Of a stretch of 64,000 nt of DNA, positions 1-10,228 are shown one piece after another. Position 1 is the stretch's first letter. Every line of letters begins with the position of its first letter. The notes below the pieces were generated by a model. The model was given only the letters and a program-made list of their open reading frames with translations, had not been told where the DNA came from and did no database searches. Position numbers and translations under genes: made by a program. This DNA comes from Pelomonas sp963422775 (GTDB taxonomy: Bacteria > Pseudomonadota > Gammaproteobacteria > Burkholderiales > Burkholderiaceae_C), in contig CAUJSJ030000171.1 of assembly GCA_963422775.4 (NCBI GenBank), positions 26,405 to 90,404 on the forward strand, written 5' to 3'.

Positions 1-1174
1 CGACGCCGATGGCCAGCGCCGCCGCAATGCTCCACATCAGTACCGCGGCCGAGACGGCCAGCATCAGCAGCCCCTCCGGCCAGGCATAGCGCCAGCAGTC
101 GCGGTAGGGTTGCAGCGAGAAGCCGCCCAGCACGGCCACCACGATGGTCGCCGCCAGCACCGGCTTGGGCAGGTGCGCCAGCGGCTCGGCCAGCAGCAGC
201 ATGGCCAGGAACATGAAGACGGCGACGAAGACCAGGCTCCAGCGGCTGCGCGAACCGGCCTCGTGCAGCAGGATGCTGCGCGAGAAGCTGCCCGCCACCG
301 GCAGGCCGCCACTCAGCGACGCCACCAGGTTGGCCGCCGCCAGACCGCGCAGTTCCGCCGCCGGCAGCAGCTTCTCGCCACGCCGTTGCGCCAGCGACTC
401 CGACACCGCCAGGCTGGACACGAAACCCATCAGCGCGACCAGCGCCGCCGCCGGCAGCAGCTGCAGCCACAGAGCCATGTCCAGCGGCGGCAAGCCGAGC
501 GGCAGCGCCAGCGACGGCAGCGCGCCCACCTGGGCCACGCCCCGGGCGGCCGGTGTGAGGGCCGAGATGGCCATGGCTGCGACCAGCAGCAGCAGCGGCG
601 CCAGGCGCGCCAAGAGCCGGGGGCCGGTGCGGCGTGACAGCAGCAGCAGCGCGATCGCGACGCCGCCCCAGGCCGCGCTCGTCAGCCCGAAGCCGCCGCG
701 CGGGGCCGAGGCGATCAGGTCCGGCAAGGTGAACCCCGCCGCCGCGCTGCCCAGCAGCACCGGCAACTGCCCGGCCGCGATCATCAGCGTGGCGCCGTTC
801 TCGAAGCCCCGCAGCGCGGGCACCGACAGCAGCGAGGCCAGCGCGTCCAGCCTCAGCAGGGCCGCGACGCCCAGCACGAGCCCGACCTCGGCGGCCAGCA
901 CGAGGGCGCCCTCGGTGGCCGTCACACCCACGGGCAGCGCGCCCAGGGCCTGGGCAATCATCAGCGCCAGCACTGCCACTGGCCCAAGGCCGAGCACCGG
1001 GCTGGAGCCCAAAGCGGCATAGGCCACCAGCGGCAGCAGGCTGGCGTACAGCCCCACCTGCGGTGGCAGGCCGGCCAGCATCGCGTAGGCCAGGCTCTGC
1101 GGGATCAGCAGCACGGCCACGACGGCGCCGGCCATCAGGTCGGCGTGCCAGGTGGCGGGAAGTTTGAGCGGCAT
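1..1174 (-). CDS. SulP-family anion transporter (partial, C-terminus outside window)
   Basis: This is an inner-membrane transporter of the SulP family (sulfate or other anions). About 391 residues are visible from the start codon at 1174. The N-terminus carries the family hallmark LIPQSLAYAMLAGLPPQVG (about residues 23-41), and a long series of hydrophobic segments follows. The C-terminal part, where a STAS domain would be expected, lies beyond the window edge. The start gives the usual short cytoplasmic N-terminus of the family. A strong terminator for the upstream gene ends only 29 nt before this start codon, so there is almost no room for an independent promoter. The substrate cannot be told from sequence. 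Confidence 0.9.
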   Translation of the reverse strand, partial: MPLKLPATWHADLMAGAVVAVLLIPQSLAYAMLAGLPPQVGLYASLLPLVAYAALGSSPVLGLGPVAVLALMIAQALGALPVGVTATEGALVLAAEVGLVLGVAALLRLDALASLLSVPALRGFENGATLMIAAGQLPVLLGSAAAGFTLPDLIASAPRGGFGLTSAAWGGVAIALLLLSRRTGPRLLARLAPLLLLVAAMAISALTPAARGVAQVGALPSLALPLGLPPLDMALWLQLLPAAALVALMGFVSSLAVSESLAQRRGEKLLPAAELRGLAAANLVASLSGGLPVAGSFSRSILLHEAGSRSRWSLVFVAVFMFLAMLLLAEPLAHLPKPVLAATIVVAVLGGFSLQPYRDCWRYAWPEGLLMLAVSAAVLMWSIAAALAIGV

Positions 1175-1203
1175 GGCGCGCAAGTATCGGCGGCTCGAAA
1201 AGC

Positions 1204-1230
1204 AAAAAACCCGCCGGAGCGCGGCGGGTT
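1204..1230 (-). terminator. Rho-independent terminator after the PEP-CTERM gene
   Basis: A perfect 9-bp stem (aacccgccg / cggcgggtt, loop gagcg) at 1208-1230 is followed on the minus strand by six T. It lies 20 nt after the stop of the PEP-CTERM gene. It also lies just before the sulP start, so sulP expression would need read-through or a promoter buried in the hairpin. Confidence 0.85.
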
Positions 1231-1250
1231 GGGGAGACGCGCGCTGCGCG

Positions 1251-2111
1251 TCAGGCCTTGCGGCGGCGGGCCGCGCCGGCCACACCCAGCAGGCCCAGGG
1301 CCATCAGGGCATAGGTGCCGGGCTCGGGCACCAAGGCGGCGGTCGCGGGGTCCAACTGCTCCTGGACGTTGACCTGCGCGTAGGTGTTGAGCCAGTAGTA
1401 CTGATCCGTCGTGGTCGTGTTCCTGATGATCAGCTTCAGCTGATCCGCTTCGCCGACGGTCTCGAACGCCGACTGAGAGTAATTGAACCCGTTGCTGCCA
1501 GACAGATTGAGACTGCCGCTCAAGCTGCCGACGCTCATGCCGACACTGGCGTTGGCCCAGGAGTGGCCAGGAAAGCTGTTGACGCCAGCAGGCGGCGTCC
1601 AGCTGCCTGCATAGCCCGTGCCAGTCAAATTGCTGTCTGCCAGGACGCTGAAGCTCACCTGCGTACCGGCGGTCAGCCAGAACCCGCGCGAAAACTGCGC
1701 CGACGCATAGGCTGACATGCCCTCGCCAACGCTCAACTGCACCGACGCGGCCGGGCGGCCGCTGCCATCCAGACTGACGCTGATGCTGCCCAAGCCGCCC
1801 GCCGCGCTGCTCGACAGCGAGGTGGCTGGTGCGGACGCAGACTGCCAATCGCTCACCTGGGCACCGAACTTGGATTCCAGGCTGTTGCCCCAGCTGTAAC
1901 TCACCAGTTGGTAGCCCGTCTGCTGGGAATAGCTGGAACTGGCATAGAGATTCCAAGACGAATCCCAGGTCAGACCGGCTGTCACACCATCAGCGGCATT
2001 CAGGTCCTTGAGGACGAAATCGAAGCTGCTCGTCGTGACGCTGGCCGTGGTGGTGGCGAACACCGGCGAGGCAAGCGCGGCGAATGCCAGCGCGATGAGG
2101 CGGAATTTCAT
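1251..2111 (-). CDS. PEP-CTERM sorting domain protein, otherwise unknown
   Basis: This is a 286-residue secreted protein. An N-terminal signal peptide of about 19 residues (ending PVFA) is followed by a Ser/Thr/Gly/Ala-rich, beta-type region. The C-terminal sorting signal (about residues 261-286) has the VPEPGTYALM box, a hydrophobic helix and the basic end RRRKA. In PEP-CTERM bacteria such proteins are processed by an exosortase and usually go to the cell surface or the exopolysaccharide matrix. No exosortase gene is in the window. The middle region matches no family I recognise. A pair of overlapping inverted repeats sits about 65-90 nt upstream of the start, and a terminator follows the gene. 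Confidence 0.9.
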   Translation of the reverse strand: MKFRLIALAFAALASPVFATTTASVTTSSFDFVLKDLNAADGVTAGLTWDSSWNLYASSSYSQQTGYQLVSYSWGNSLESKFGAQVSDWQSASAPATSLSSSAAGGLGSISVSLDGSGRPAASVQLSVGEGMSAYASAQFSRGFWLTAGTQVSFSVLADSNLTGTGYAGSWTPPAGVNSFPGHSWANASVGMSVGSLSGSLNLSGSNGFNYSQSAFETVGEADQLKLIIRNTTTTDQYYWLNTYAQVNVQEQLDPATAALVPEPGTYALMALGLLGVAGAARRRKA

Positions 2112-2172
2112 GTGGGACTCCCTGTCGTCTTGTGTGGCCGCGTCGGAAAACGCGCAGCGCCGCCGGATGCTA

Positions 2173-2202
2173 ACGACACCGTGTCGTGACCTTTGTCACG
2201 AC
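2173..2202. promoter_or_regulatory. Two overlapping inverted repeats upstream of the PEP-CTERM gene
   Basis: The first repeat is acgacac-c-gtgtcgt (2173-2187) and the second is gtcgtgac-cttt-gtcacgac (2183-2202). Both are perfect, and they share gtcgt (2183-2187), so only one hairpin or cruciform could form at a time. They lie in the 122-nt gap between the binding-protein stop and the PEP-CTERM start. No T-run follows, so this is more likely an operator than a terminator. The binding protein is unknown. Confidence 0.4.
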
Positions 2203-2233
2203 CACCCGACCAGGGGGCCGTAAAAACCCGGGG

Positions 2234-3220
2234 TCAGTCGACCTTGGCGCCAGACGCCTTCACGACCTTGGCCCACTTGGCCGTCTCGCTTGCGATGAGG
2301 GCCGCGAACTCGGCCGAGGTGCCGCCGCCAGCCACCGCACCCTGCCCGGCCATGCGCTCGCGCAGGGCTGGCGCGTTGAGCGCCGCCGCCGCTTCGCGCT
2401 GCAGCCGGGCGACCTGCTCGGCGGGCTGGCTGCTGGGCGCCAGCAGGCCAAACCAGGAGCTGGCCTCATAACCCTTCAAGACCGCGCCGCCGGCCTCGGC
2501 CACGGTGGGCAAATCGGGCACGGCCGGGCTGCGCTGGGCGCTGGTGACGGCCAGGGCCAGCAGCTTGCCGGCCTTGATCTGCGGCAGGGCCGAGGGCAGG
2601 TTGTCGAACATCAGGTCCGTGTTGCCGGCGATCAGGTCCAGCAGCGCCGGCCCCGAGCCACGGTAGGGGAAGTGCAGCATGAAGCTGCCGGTCATGGTCT
2701 TGAACAGCTCGCCGGCCAGGTGAATGGACGTGCCGTTGCCGCTGGAGGCCATGTTGAGCTTGCCCGGGTTGGCGCGCGCCACCCGGATGAGGTCGGCCAC
2801 GTTGTGGATGCCGTAGCGAGCCGCGTTGGCGGGGTTGAGCACCAGCACATTGGGCACGGCCGCCACCAGCGTGATGGGCGCGAAGTCCTTGACCGGGTCG
2901 TAGGGCAGCTTGGGGTAGAGCGCCGCGTTGATGGCATGCGTGCCCACCGTGCCCATCAGCAGCGTGTGGCCGTCACTGGCCTTGGCGACCTCGGCCGCGC
3001 CGATGTTGCCGCCCGCGCCGGGCTTGTTGTCGACGACGACGGCCTGGCCCAGGCGCTGCTGCAGTTCGGGAGCCATGGCCCGCGCGAGCAGGTCGGTCGT
3101 GCCGCCGGGCGTGAAGGGCACGACCAGGCGGATGGGCTTGTTCGGCCACGGTGTCTGAGCAACGGCGGGCAGCGCGAGGCTGCTGGCCAAGGCAGTGACC
3201 TGGCGGCGGTTCAGCTTCAT
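2234..3220 (-). CDS. TctC/Bug-family periplasmic solute-binding protein (copy 2)
   Basis: This 328-residue periplasmic binding protein belongs to the tripartite tricarboxylate (Bug/TctC) family, whose members usually bind carboxylates or other small anions. The signal peptide is MKLNRRQVTALASSLALPAVAQ. Family marks are PIRLVVPFTPGG, GAGGNIGAAEV, the SDGHTLLMGTVGTHA block and MLHFPYRGSGPALLDLIAG. The start at 3220 was chosen over an upstream in-frame ATG because a GGAG lies 7 nt before it and the signal peptide begins there. It is a close paralogue of the protein encoded 55 nt upstream, so a tandem duplication is likely. There are no TctA or TctB membrane genes nearby, so it may serve a distant transporter or act as a sensor partner. 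Confidence 0.92.
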   Translation of the reverse strand: MKLNRRQVTALASSLALPAVAQTPWPNKPIRLVVPFTPGGTTDLLARAMAPELQQRLGQAVVVDNKPGAGGNIGAAEVAKASDGHTLLMGTVGTHAINAALYPKLPYDPVKDFAPITLVAAVPNVLVLNPANAARYGIHNVADLIRVARANPGKLNMASSGNGTSIHLAGELFKTMTGSFMLHFPYRGSGPALLDLIAGNTDLMFDNLPSALPQIKAGKLLALAVTSAQRSPAVPDLPTVAEAGGAVLKGYEASSWFGLLAPSSQPAEQVARLQREAAAALNAPALRERMAGQGAVAGGGTSAEFAALIASETAKWAKVVKASGAKVD

Positions 3221-3275
3221 GGCGATCTCCATCTCAATGGTGCGTTCGGGCCGAGCGCCGGGCGCGGGGCTCACT

Positions 3276-4277
3276 CTACCTATCGACCTTGACTCCGGAC
3301 AGCTGCACGACGCGCGCCCATTTGGCCGTTTCCGCGCCGATGAGGGCGGCGAACTCCGAGCCGCCGCTGCCGTGCACCAGCATGCCGCGGCTCGTCAGCC
3401 GTTCGCGCAGCGCCGGGGCGGCCAGCGCAGCAACGCAGTCGCGCTGCAGCCGGGCCAGTTGCTCGGCCGGCTGGCTGCTGGGCGCGAACAGGCCGATCCA
3501 GGCACTCGCCTCGAAGCCTTTCAGCGCCGGCCCGCCCGCCTCTTCGATGGTGGGCAGGTCAGGCAGGCTGGGGCTGCGACGCGCGCTGGTGATGCCCAGC
3601 GCCAGCAGCTTGCCGGCCTTGATCTGCGGCAGTGCGCCGGGCAGGGAGTCGAACATCAGGTCCATGTTGCCGGCGATGACGTCCTGCTGGGCCGAGGCCG
3701 TGCTGCGGTAGGGGAAATGCAGCATGTAGGTCTGCGTCAGGCGCTTGAACAACTCGCCGGCCAGGTGCGTGGGTGTGCCGTTGCCACCGGAGGCGATGTG
3801 CAGGCGGCCGGGCTGGGCCGTGGTGGCATGCACGAGGTCGGTGAGCTTGCGCACCCCGAGACCCTGGGCGACGGCCGGATTCATGACGAGGACCAGAGGG
3901 ACCGTCGCGACCAGGCAGACCGGCGCGAAGTCCTTCACCGCGTCATAGGGCAGGCGCCGTGACAGCAGCGGGTTGATGACGTGGGTGCCCACGGTGCCCA
4001 TCAGCAGCGTGTGGCCGTCGCTCGCGCCAGCGACTTCGGCACTGCCGATGTTGCCGTCGGCGCCGGGCCTGTTGTCGATGACCACGGGCTGACCCAGGCT
4101 GCGTTGCAGTTCCGGCGCCAGCAGGCGCGCGGCAACGTCGGACGGCCCGGCGGCCGCGTAGGGCACGACGATGCGCACTGGCCGCGCGGGCCAGGGCAGC
4201 GGGTTGCCGGGCTGGGCCGAAGCCGACGAAGCAGCCAGCCAGAGCAGCAGGCCGCGACGCTGCAGGAGAACGCTCAT
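3276..4277 (-). CDS. TctC/Bug-family periplasmic solute-binding protein (copy 1)
   Basis: A 333-residue paralogue of the following gene, with signal peptide (ends SSASAQ), VRIVVPYAAAGPSD, GADGNIGSAEV, SDGHTLLMGTVGTH and MLHFPYRSTASAQQDVIAG. Its ATG overlaps the stop of the upstream diguanylate cyclase gene by 4 nt (ATGA, 4274-4277), so the two are probably translationally coupled. This places a periplasmic ligand-binding protein in one operon with two TPR-GGDEF membrane proteins. The ligand cannot be predicted. Bug proteins are greatly expanded in Burkholderiales and most are orphans like this one. Confidence 0.92.
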   Translation of the reverse strand: MSVLLQRRGLLLWLAASSASAQPGNPLPWPARPVRIVVPYAAAGPSDVAARLLAPELQRSLGQPVVIDNRPGADGNIGSAEVAGASDGHTLLMGTVGTHVINPLLSRRLPYDAVKDFAPVCLVATVPLVLVMNPAVAQGLGVRKLTDLVHATTAQPGRLHIASGGNGTPTHLAGELFKRLTQTYMLHFPYRSTASAQQDVIAGNMDLMFDSLPGALPQIKAGKLLALGITSARRSPSLPDLPTIEEAGGPALKGFEASAWIGLFAPSSQPAEQLARLQRDCVAALAAPALRERLTSRGMLVHGSGGSEFAALIGAETAKWARVVQLSGVKVDR

Positions 4278-6319
4278 GTCGGACCGGGCAATTGTCTGAG
4301 TTGGACCTGGCCGTTCATGCAGGCGGCGTCGAAGTCTTGCAAAAGGGCGGCCAGCATATCCGCGTCGGGCGCCTCGACGGCCGTGATGCCCACGCCCCGA
4401 TTGCGCCCTTCGGCCTTGGCTTTGTAGAGCACCATGTCGGCCCAGTTGACGGCCTGCTCCCAGTGCAGGCGCAGCCCCGGGCCGCCACCGCCACCGAGCG
4501 GGAAGCTCGCGAAACCGATGGAGACGGTGATGCGCAGCGGCCCTTCCGGCGTCTCGATCGGCTGCCCGCCGATGCCGCGCAGGATGCGCTCGGCCATCAG
4601 CGCGAGGTCGTCGCCGGGCAGGGCGGGCGCAAAGACGAGGAACTCCTCGCCGCCCCAGCGCACGACGAGGTCGGTGTCCCGCACCGCCGCGCGGATGCGG
4701 CGTGCGACCTCGATGATGACGGCGTCGCCCGCCGCGTGGCCGTGCCAGTCGTTGACGTTCTTGAAGTGATCGATGTCGATCATCATCAGCGCGCCCTTGA
4801 AGCCCTCCGCGCGCTCGCTGCTTTCGGCATCCCGGGCGCGCTGGTCCATGACCGCCAGGAAGTGGCGGCGGTTGGACAGATCGGTCAGCGGGTCGCGCTC
4901 GCTCTGAGCACGCAGCAGGCTCTGGTTGGCCGTCAGGCGTGCCTGGGCGCGGCGCATGCGCACCAGCGTGACGCCGACCAGGGCCATGGACAGCAGCAGC
5001 AGTGCGCCGACGGCCAGGCCCACTTTCTGCGCGAGCTGCTGGTTCTCCAGCTGCTGGTCCTTGAGCTGGCCGTCGCGGGCCAGCAGGTCCAGGTCGCGCT
5101 GCTTGGCGGCGCTGTCGTACTTGCGGCCCAGCGCTTCCAGCTCCGCGGCGCGGTTGCGCTCGTTGGCACGCGCGTTGAGCTCGCGCTCAGCATGCAGCGC
5201 GGCCAGCGCCTCCTTGTGCTGGCCGGCCTCGGCCCAGGTGTCGGCCAGCTCGCGCAGTTCGCGGGCGCGCAGCACGAGGTCGCCCGGGTCGGTGCCGAAC
5301 TCGCTGACCTTGGCGAGCTCCAGGCGCGCCTGGTCCAGCTGGCGCAGCTTGATGTAGGCGACGGCCAGGTTGTGGTGCAGGCTGCGCTCGTAGAAGCGGT
5401 CGCCGAAGCGCTGCAGCACGGGCATGGCGCGCTGCCCGGAGGCAAGGGCCTCCTTGAGCATGCCCAGGTGCATGTAGGAATCGACGAGGTTGGAGCGCAG
5501 CTGGGCGGCCAGGTGGGGCGCATCGGCCTGCTCGGCGAGCAGCAGGGCTGCTTCGATCGCACTGCGCGAGGCCAGCATGTCGCGCGCGCGGCGCTCGACG
5601 TTGGCCTCGTAGTTGCGCACCCGTGCCGCGGCCACGAGATCGCCCGCGGCTTCGACCTCGGCAGCGCGCAGTTCGGCGCGCGCGGCGTCCAACCGGTCCT
5701 GGGCTTGCAGGGCCGACGCCAGCATGCCCAGGCTGAGCGCGGTCAGGTGCTTGTCTTCTCCTGCTCGTGCCAGCGTGAGCGCACGCCGGACACTGGCTTC
5801 GGAGACGGGGAAGGCGCCCTGGGCGTACTGCTCGCGCTGCAGGATGCGCAGCGCCTCCCAGGCACTGCGGAAGTCGCAGCCCAGCTCGCGCACGGCGCGC
5901 TTCTCGTCGCCGGCCGGGCAGCGCTTCTCGAGGCCGGCCAGCGCGCGCGCGGCCAAGGGGCCGGCGGACTTGCCGGCGCGTTCCTGGGCCAGCGCACGCA
6001 GCAGCCAGCTGCGGTCCACGCCGTCCTCGCGGGCCATCAGCTGCGCGGCGACGGCTTCGGCCGCCTCGACCTGGCCGGCGAGCAGCAGCACGCGGCCGCG
6101 CGCCATCAGCCAGGCCGCCTCGCGCGGCTGCCCGGGCTCGGCGTGCGTGGGCCAGCGCTGCTGCAGTTCGGCCAGCATGGCCTCGGGCGCGTCGAAGGCG
6201 CGGCGCGTGATGGTGGCCAGCAGCGTGTCTTCGGCCACCGGGTCGGGCGCCGTCACGGGCGCGGCCCGGGCGCCGGCCAGAGTCAGTGCCAGCAACAGCG
6301 CAAGCGCCATCGCCTTCAT
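4274..6319 (-). CDS. Membrane-bound TPR sensor diguanylate cyclase (GGDEF), second of pair
   Basis: This 681-residue protein is predicted to make cyclic di-GMP. In order it has a signal peptide (ends GARAAP), a helical TPR-like region up to about residue 400 expected in the periplasm, a coiled segment, one membrane helix near 430-452, and a cytoplasmic GGDEF domain. The active-site motif is GGEEF (about 553-557), an active variant. An RxxD inhibitory site (RDTD) sits five residues before it, so product inhibition is expected. The start MKAMALALLLALTLAG (6319) was chosen because it begins a signal peptide and overlaps the upstream stop by 4 nt. The gene is downstream of a paralogue and upstream of two periplasmic binding proteins. 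Confidence 0.9.
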   Translation of the reverse strand: MKAMALALLLALTLAGARAAPVTAPDPVAEDTLLATITRRAFDAPEAMLAELQQRWPTHAEPGQPREAAWLMARGRVLLLAGQVEAAEAVAAQLMAREDGVDRSWLLRALAQERAGKSAGPLAARALAGLEKRCPAGDEKRAVRELGCDFRSAWEALRILQREQYAQGAFPVSEASVRRALTLARAGEDKHLTALSLGMLASALQAQDRLDAARAELRAAEVEAAGDLVAAARVRNYEANVERRARDMLASRSAIEAALLLAEQADAPHLAAQLRSNLVDSYMHLGMLKEALASGQRAMPVLQRFGDRFYERSLHHNLAVAYIKLRQLDQARLELAKVSEFGTDPGDLVLRARELRELADTWAEAGQHKEALAALHAERELNARANERNRAAELEALGRKYDSAAKQRDLDLLARDGQLKDQQLENQQLAQKVGLAVGALLLLSMALVGVTLVRMRRAQARLTANQSLLRAQSERDPLTDLSNRRHFLAVMDQRARDAESSERAEGFKGALMMIDIDHFKNVNDWHGHAAGDAVIIEVARRIRAAVRDTDLVVRWGGEEFLVFAPALPGDDLALMAERILRGIGGQPIETPEGPLRITVSIGFASFPLGGGGGPGLRLHWEQAVNWADMVLYKAKAEGRNRGVGITAVEAPDADMLAALLQDFDAACMNGQVQLRQLPGPT

Positions 6320-8418
6320 GCGCCGCCTCCCCGGTGGCTCAGCTCGCCGGGCTCGGTCGACCGGTAGGTGCCGGGGCCGTTGAGCACCTGCAGGCCGACG
6401 AGCCCTTCGCTCCAGGCCGCCTCCAGGCGCGCCGTCAGCTGGGCGGCAGCCAGCGCGTCCTCGGCATCGATGCGCTCGACGCCATAGGCCTTGTTGCGGC
6501 CATGCGCCTTGGCGATGTACATGACGGTGTCGACGAGATCGATGGCGCGCTCCCACGACAGGCGCAGCCCGTGCGGCGGCACCGGCAGGCTGACGAAGCC
6601 GATGGAGGCCGTGATGGGGATCTCGCGCCCGTCCTGGAGCACCGGCCTGCTGCCGATGAGGTCGAGCAGTCGCTGAGCGAGCTGGGGCGCGAACATGCCC
6701 TCGCGGCTGCGCGCGACGATGAGGAATTCCTCGCCACCCCAGCGCACGATGAGGTCGTCATCGCGCACGGCCTGGCGCAGCCGGCCGGCGATGTCGATGA
6801 GCACGGTGTCCCCGGCGGCGTGGCCGAAGCTGTCGTTGATGCGCTTGAAGTGGTCGATGTCGATCAGGAAGACGCTGGCCGCCAGGCCCTCGCCGCTGGA
6901 CAGGCTCTTGATTGCAGCCTGGAAGTGGCGGCGGTTGGCCAGGCCTGTGAGCGGGTCGGTCTCGCTCTGGCGCTTCAGCGACGCATTGCTGTGGGCCAGG
7001 GCCTCGTTGGTGCGGCGCACGCGGCGGAAGGCCTGGTAGAGCAGCCCCAGCGACACCACCACGCAGCCGCCCAGCGCCGCCCACAGCGCCAGTGCCAGGT
7101 TGCGCTGATGGACCTGCTCGGACTTGAGCGCGTTGTCGCGGTTGAGCAGCTCGATGTCGCGGGCACGCTGCTCGGCGTCCTGGCGCTCCTGGGCTTCGAG
7201 CAGCAGCTTGCGCGTCTCGTCGCGCAGCACGCGCTCGCCCACGCGGCGATGCTCGCGATAGGCGGTGACGGCGCCGGCCAGGTCACCTGCCTTCTCCAGG
7301 TAGCCGGCCAGTTCCTCCCAGCCGGCCGAGGCATAGGACAGCGCGCCCTGCTGCTCGTCCAGCGTGATGCCGGCGCGCACGTCGTCACGGCCCTCCGCGA
7401 CACGGCCCATCGCGATCTTGGCCAGGCCGATGTTGGAACGGGCCACGCTCTCCGCACCGATGTTGCGCGTGGCGCGTGCCAGCGGAAGGGCCTGCTCGGC
7501 CAGCTCCAGCGCACGCGCCCAGTGGCCCTGGCGCAGGTGGTAGTCGGCGAAGTTGGCCAGGCCCAGCGCGCGCACGGAGTCGGCACCCGCCCGGGTGGCC
7601 TGCTCCAGCGCGTCGGTGTTGGCCTGCAGCGTGACGCTGGAGTCGCTGTCGCTGGAGTAGACGATGCCGCGCATCGTGTAGACCCGGTTCAGCGTCATCG
7701 GATCGGGGTCCTTCTGCGCCTCCGTCAAAGCCTGGCCGATGAGCTGATGGGCGCGGGCCGGCGTGTCGGCGCGATAGGACGTGAAGGCCAGGTCCACCAG
7801 CGTCAGCGCGACGCGCCAGGGCTGCCCCGTCTGCTCGGCCAGGCGCTGGGCCATGTGGCTGTAGTTCAGCGAGGCGTCGAGCTCGCCGGAGTCGCCGCTG
7901 ATGGAGGCGAGCTGGTCGTAGTAGCGCCAGCGGAACACCGGCCCGGCCGCCTTGAGGAGCGCTTCGTCGACGGCCAGCAGCTGCTTGCGCGCCTCGCGCA
8001 GATCGCCATGGGCGCGCAGGTACTCCGCGCTGACGACGGCTGCCGCGACGACGGCGGCCGGGCGCAGTTCGCCGGCCGGCCAGTCGCGCAGCTGCTGGGC
8101 CAACTGGTCGCTCAAGGCCCGGTCACGCGCCAGGGCCGCCAGCCAGCCGCGCAGGGCCAGCACGTCGAGCTGGGCGACGCTGCCGGGCGCCAGACCTTGC
8201 CCGCGGGCGCGCAGCTCAAGTTCGAGCTGGGTGGGCTTGGCACGGGCCGCACGCTCGATGCGTTCCAGGTCGCGCGCCAGGCTGGCATCCAGCGCCGCCG
8301 AGGCCGCGGCCCCGGGCGCATCGGCGCCCCCGCTCCCGCCAGGGGTGCAGGCGCACAGCAAGGCCAGCGCGGCCAGCACCGCGCACAGCGTGGATCGTGA
8401 AGCCAGGGATGGGTGCAT
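6316..8418 (-). CDS. Membrane-bound TPR sensor diguanylate cyclase (GGDEF), first of pair
   Basis: This 700-residue protein is built like its downstream paralogue: an N-terminal signal or lipoprotein-type sequence (MHPSLASRSTLCAVLAALAL, then LCAC), TPR-like helices, a membrane helix near 439-461 and a C-terminal GGDEF domain. The motif is GGEEF (about residue 559), with an RxxD inhibitory site (RDDD) five residues before it. So it should be an active, feedback-inhibited diguanylate cyclase. An upstream in-frame ATG at 8520 would add 34 residues before the signal sequence and is less likely. The lipobox is atypical (Cys at -2), so lipid attachment is uncertain. It seems to be the first gene of a four-gene operon with 4-nt overlaps. 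Confidence 0.88.
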   Translation of the reverse strand: MHPSLASRSTLCAVLAALALLCACTPGGSGGADAPGAAASAALDASLARDLERIERAARAKPTQLELELRARGQGLAPGSVAQLDVLALRGWLAALARDRALSDQLAQQLRDWPAGELRPAAVVAAAVVSAEYLRAHGDLREARKQLLAVDEALLKAAGPVFRWRYYDQLASISGDSGELDASLNYSHMAQRLAEQTGQPWRVALTLVDLAFTSYRADTPARAHQLIGQALTEAQKDPDPMTLNRVYTMRGIVYSSDSDSSVTLQANTDALEQATRAGADSVRALGLANFADYHLRQGHWARALELAEQALPLARATRNIGAESVARSNIGLAKIAMGRVAEGRDDVRAGITLDEQQGALSYASAGWEELAGYLEKAGDLAGAVTAYREHRRVGERVLRDETRKLLLEAQERQDAEQRARDIELLNRDNALKSEQVHQRNLALALWAALGGCVVVSLGLLYQAFRRVRRTNEALAHSNASLKRQSETDPLTGLANRRHFQAAIKSLSSGEGLAASVFLIDIDHFKRINDSFGHAAGDTVLIDIAGRLRQAVRDDDLIVRWGGEEFLIVARSREGMFAPQLAQRLLDLIGSRPVLQDGREIPITASIGFVSLPVPPHGLRLSWERAIDLVDTVMYIAKAHGRNKAYGVERIDAEDALAAAQLTARLEAAWSEGLVGLQVLNGPGTYRSTEPGELSHRGGGA

Positions 8419-8540
8419 CAAGTCGGCAGCGGGGCGGTTGTGCCACCCGGAAGGCGAGATTTCAGCGCGGTTCGACGGTGCTGTCGCGGATGCCACACCT
8501 GAGGACCGTTGAAATTGCACGCAACCGCCGGATCGCCCGG

Positions 8541-10226
<1,686 letters not shown>

Positions 10227-10228
10227 GG

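Noticed and set aside
4292..6367. Long plus-strand open frame opposite the second GGDEF gene
   Set aside because: It is Gln/Arg/Ala-rich with no family motif, and lies opposite a gene with clear TPR, membrane and GGDEF features. Long antisense frames are common in GC-rich coding DNA.
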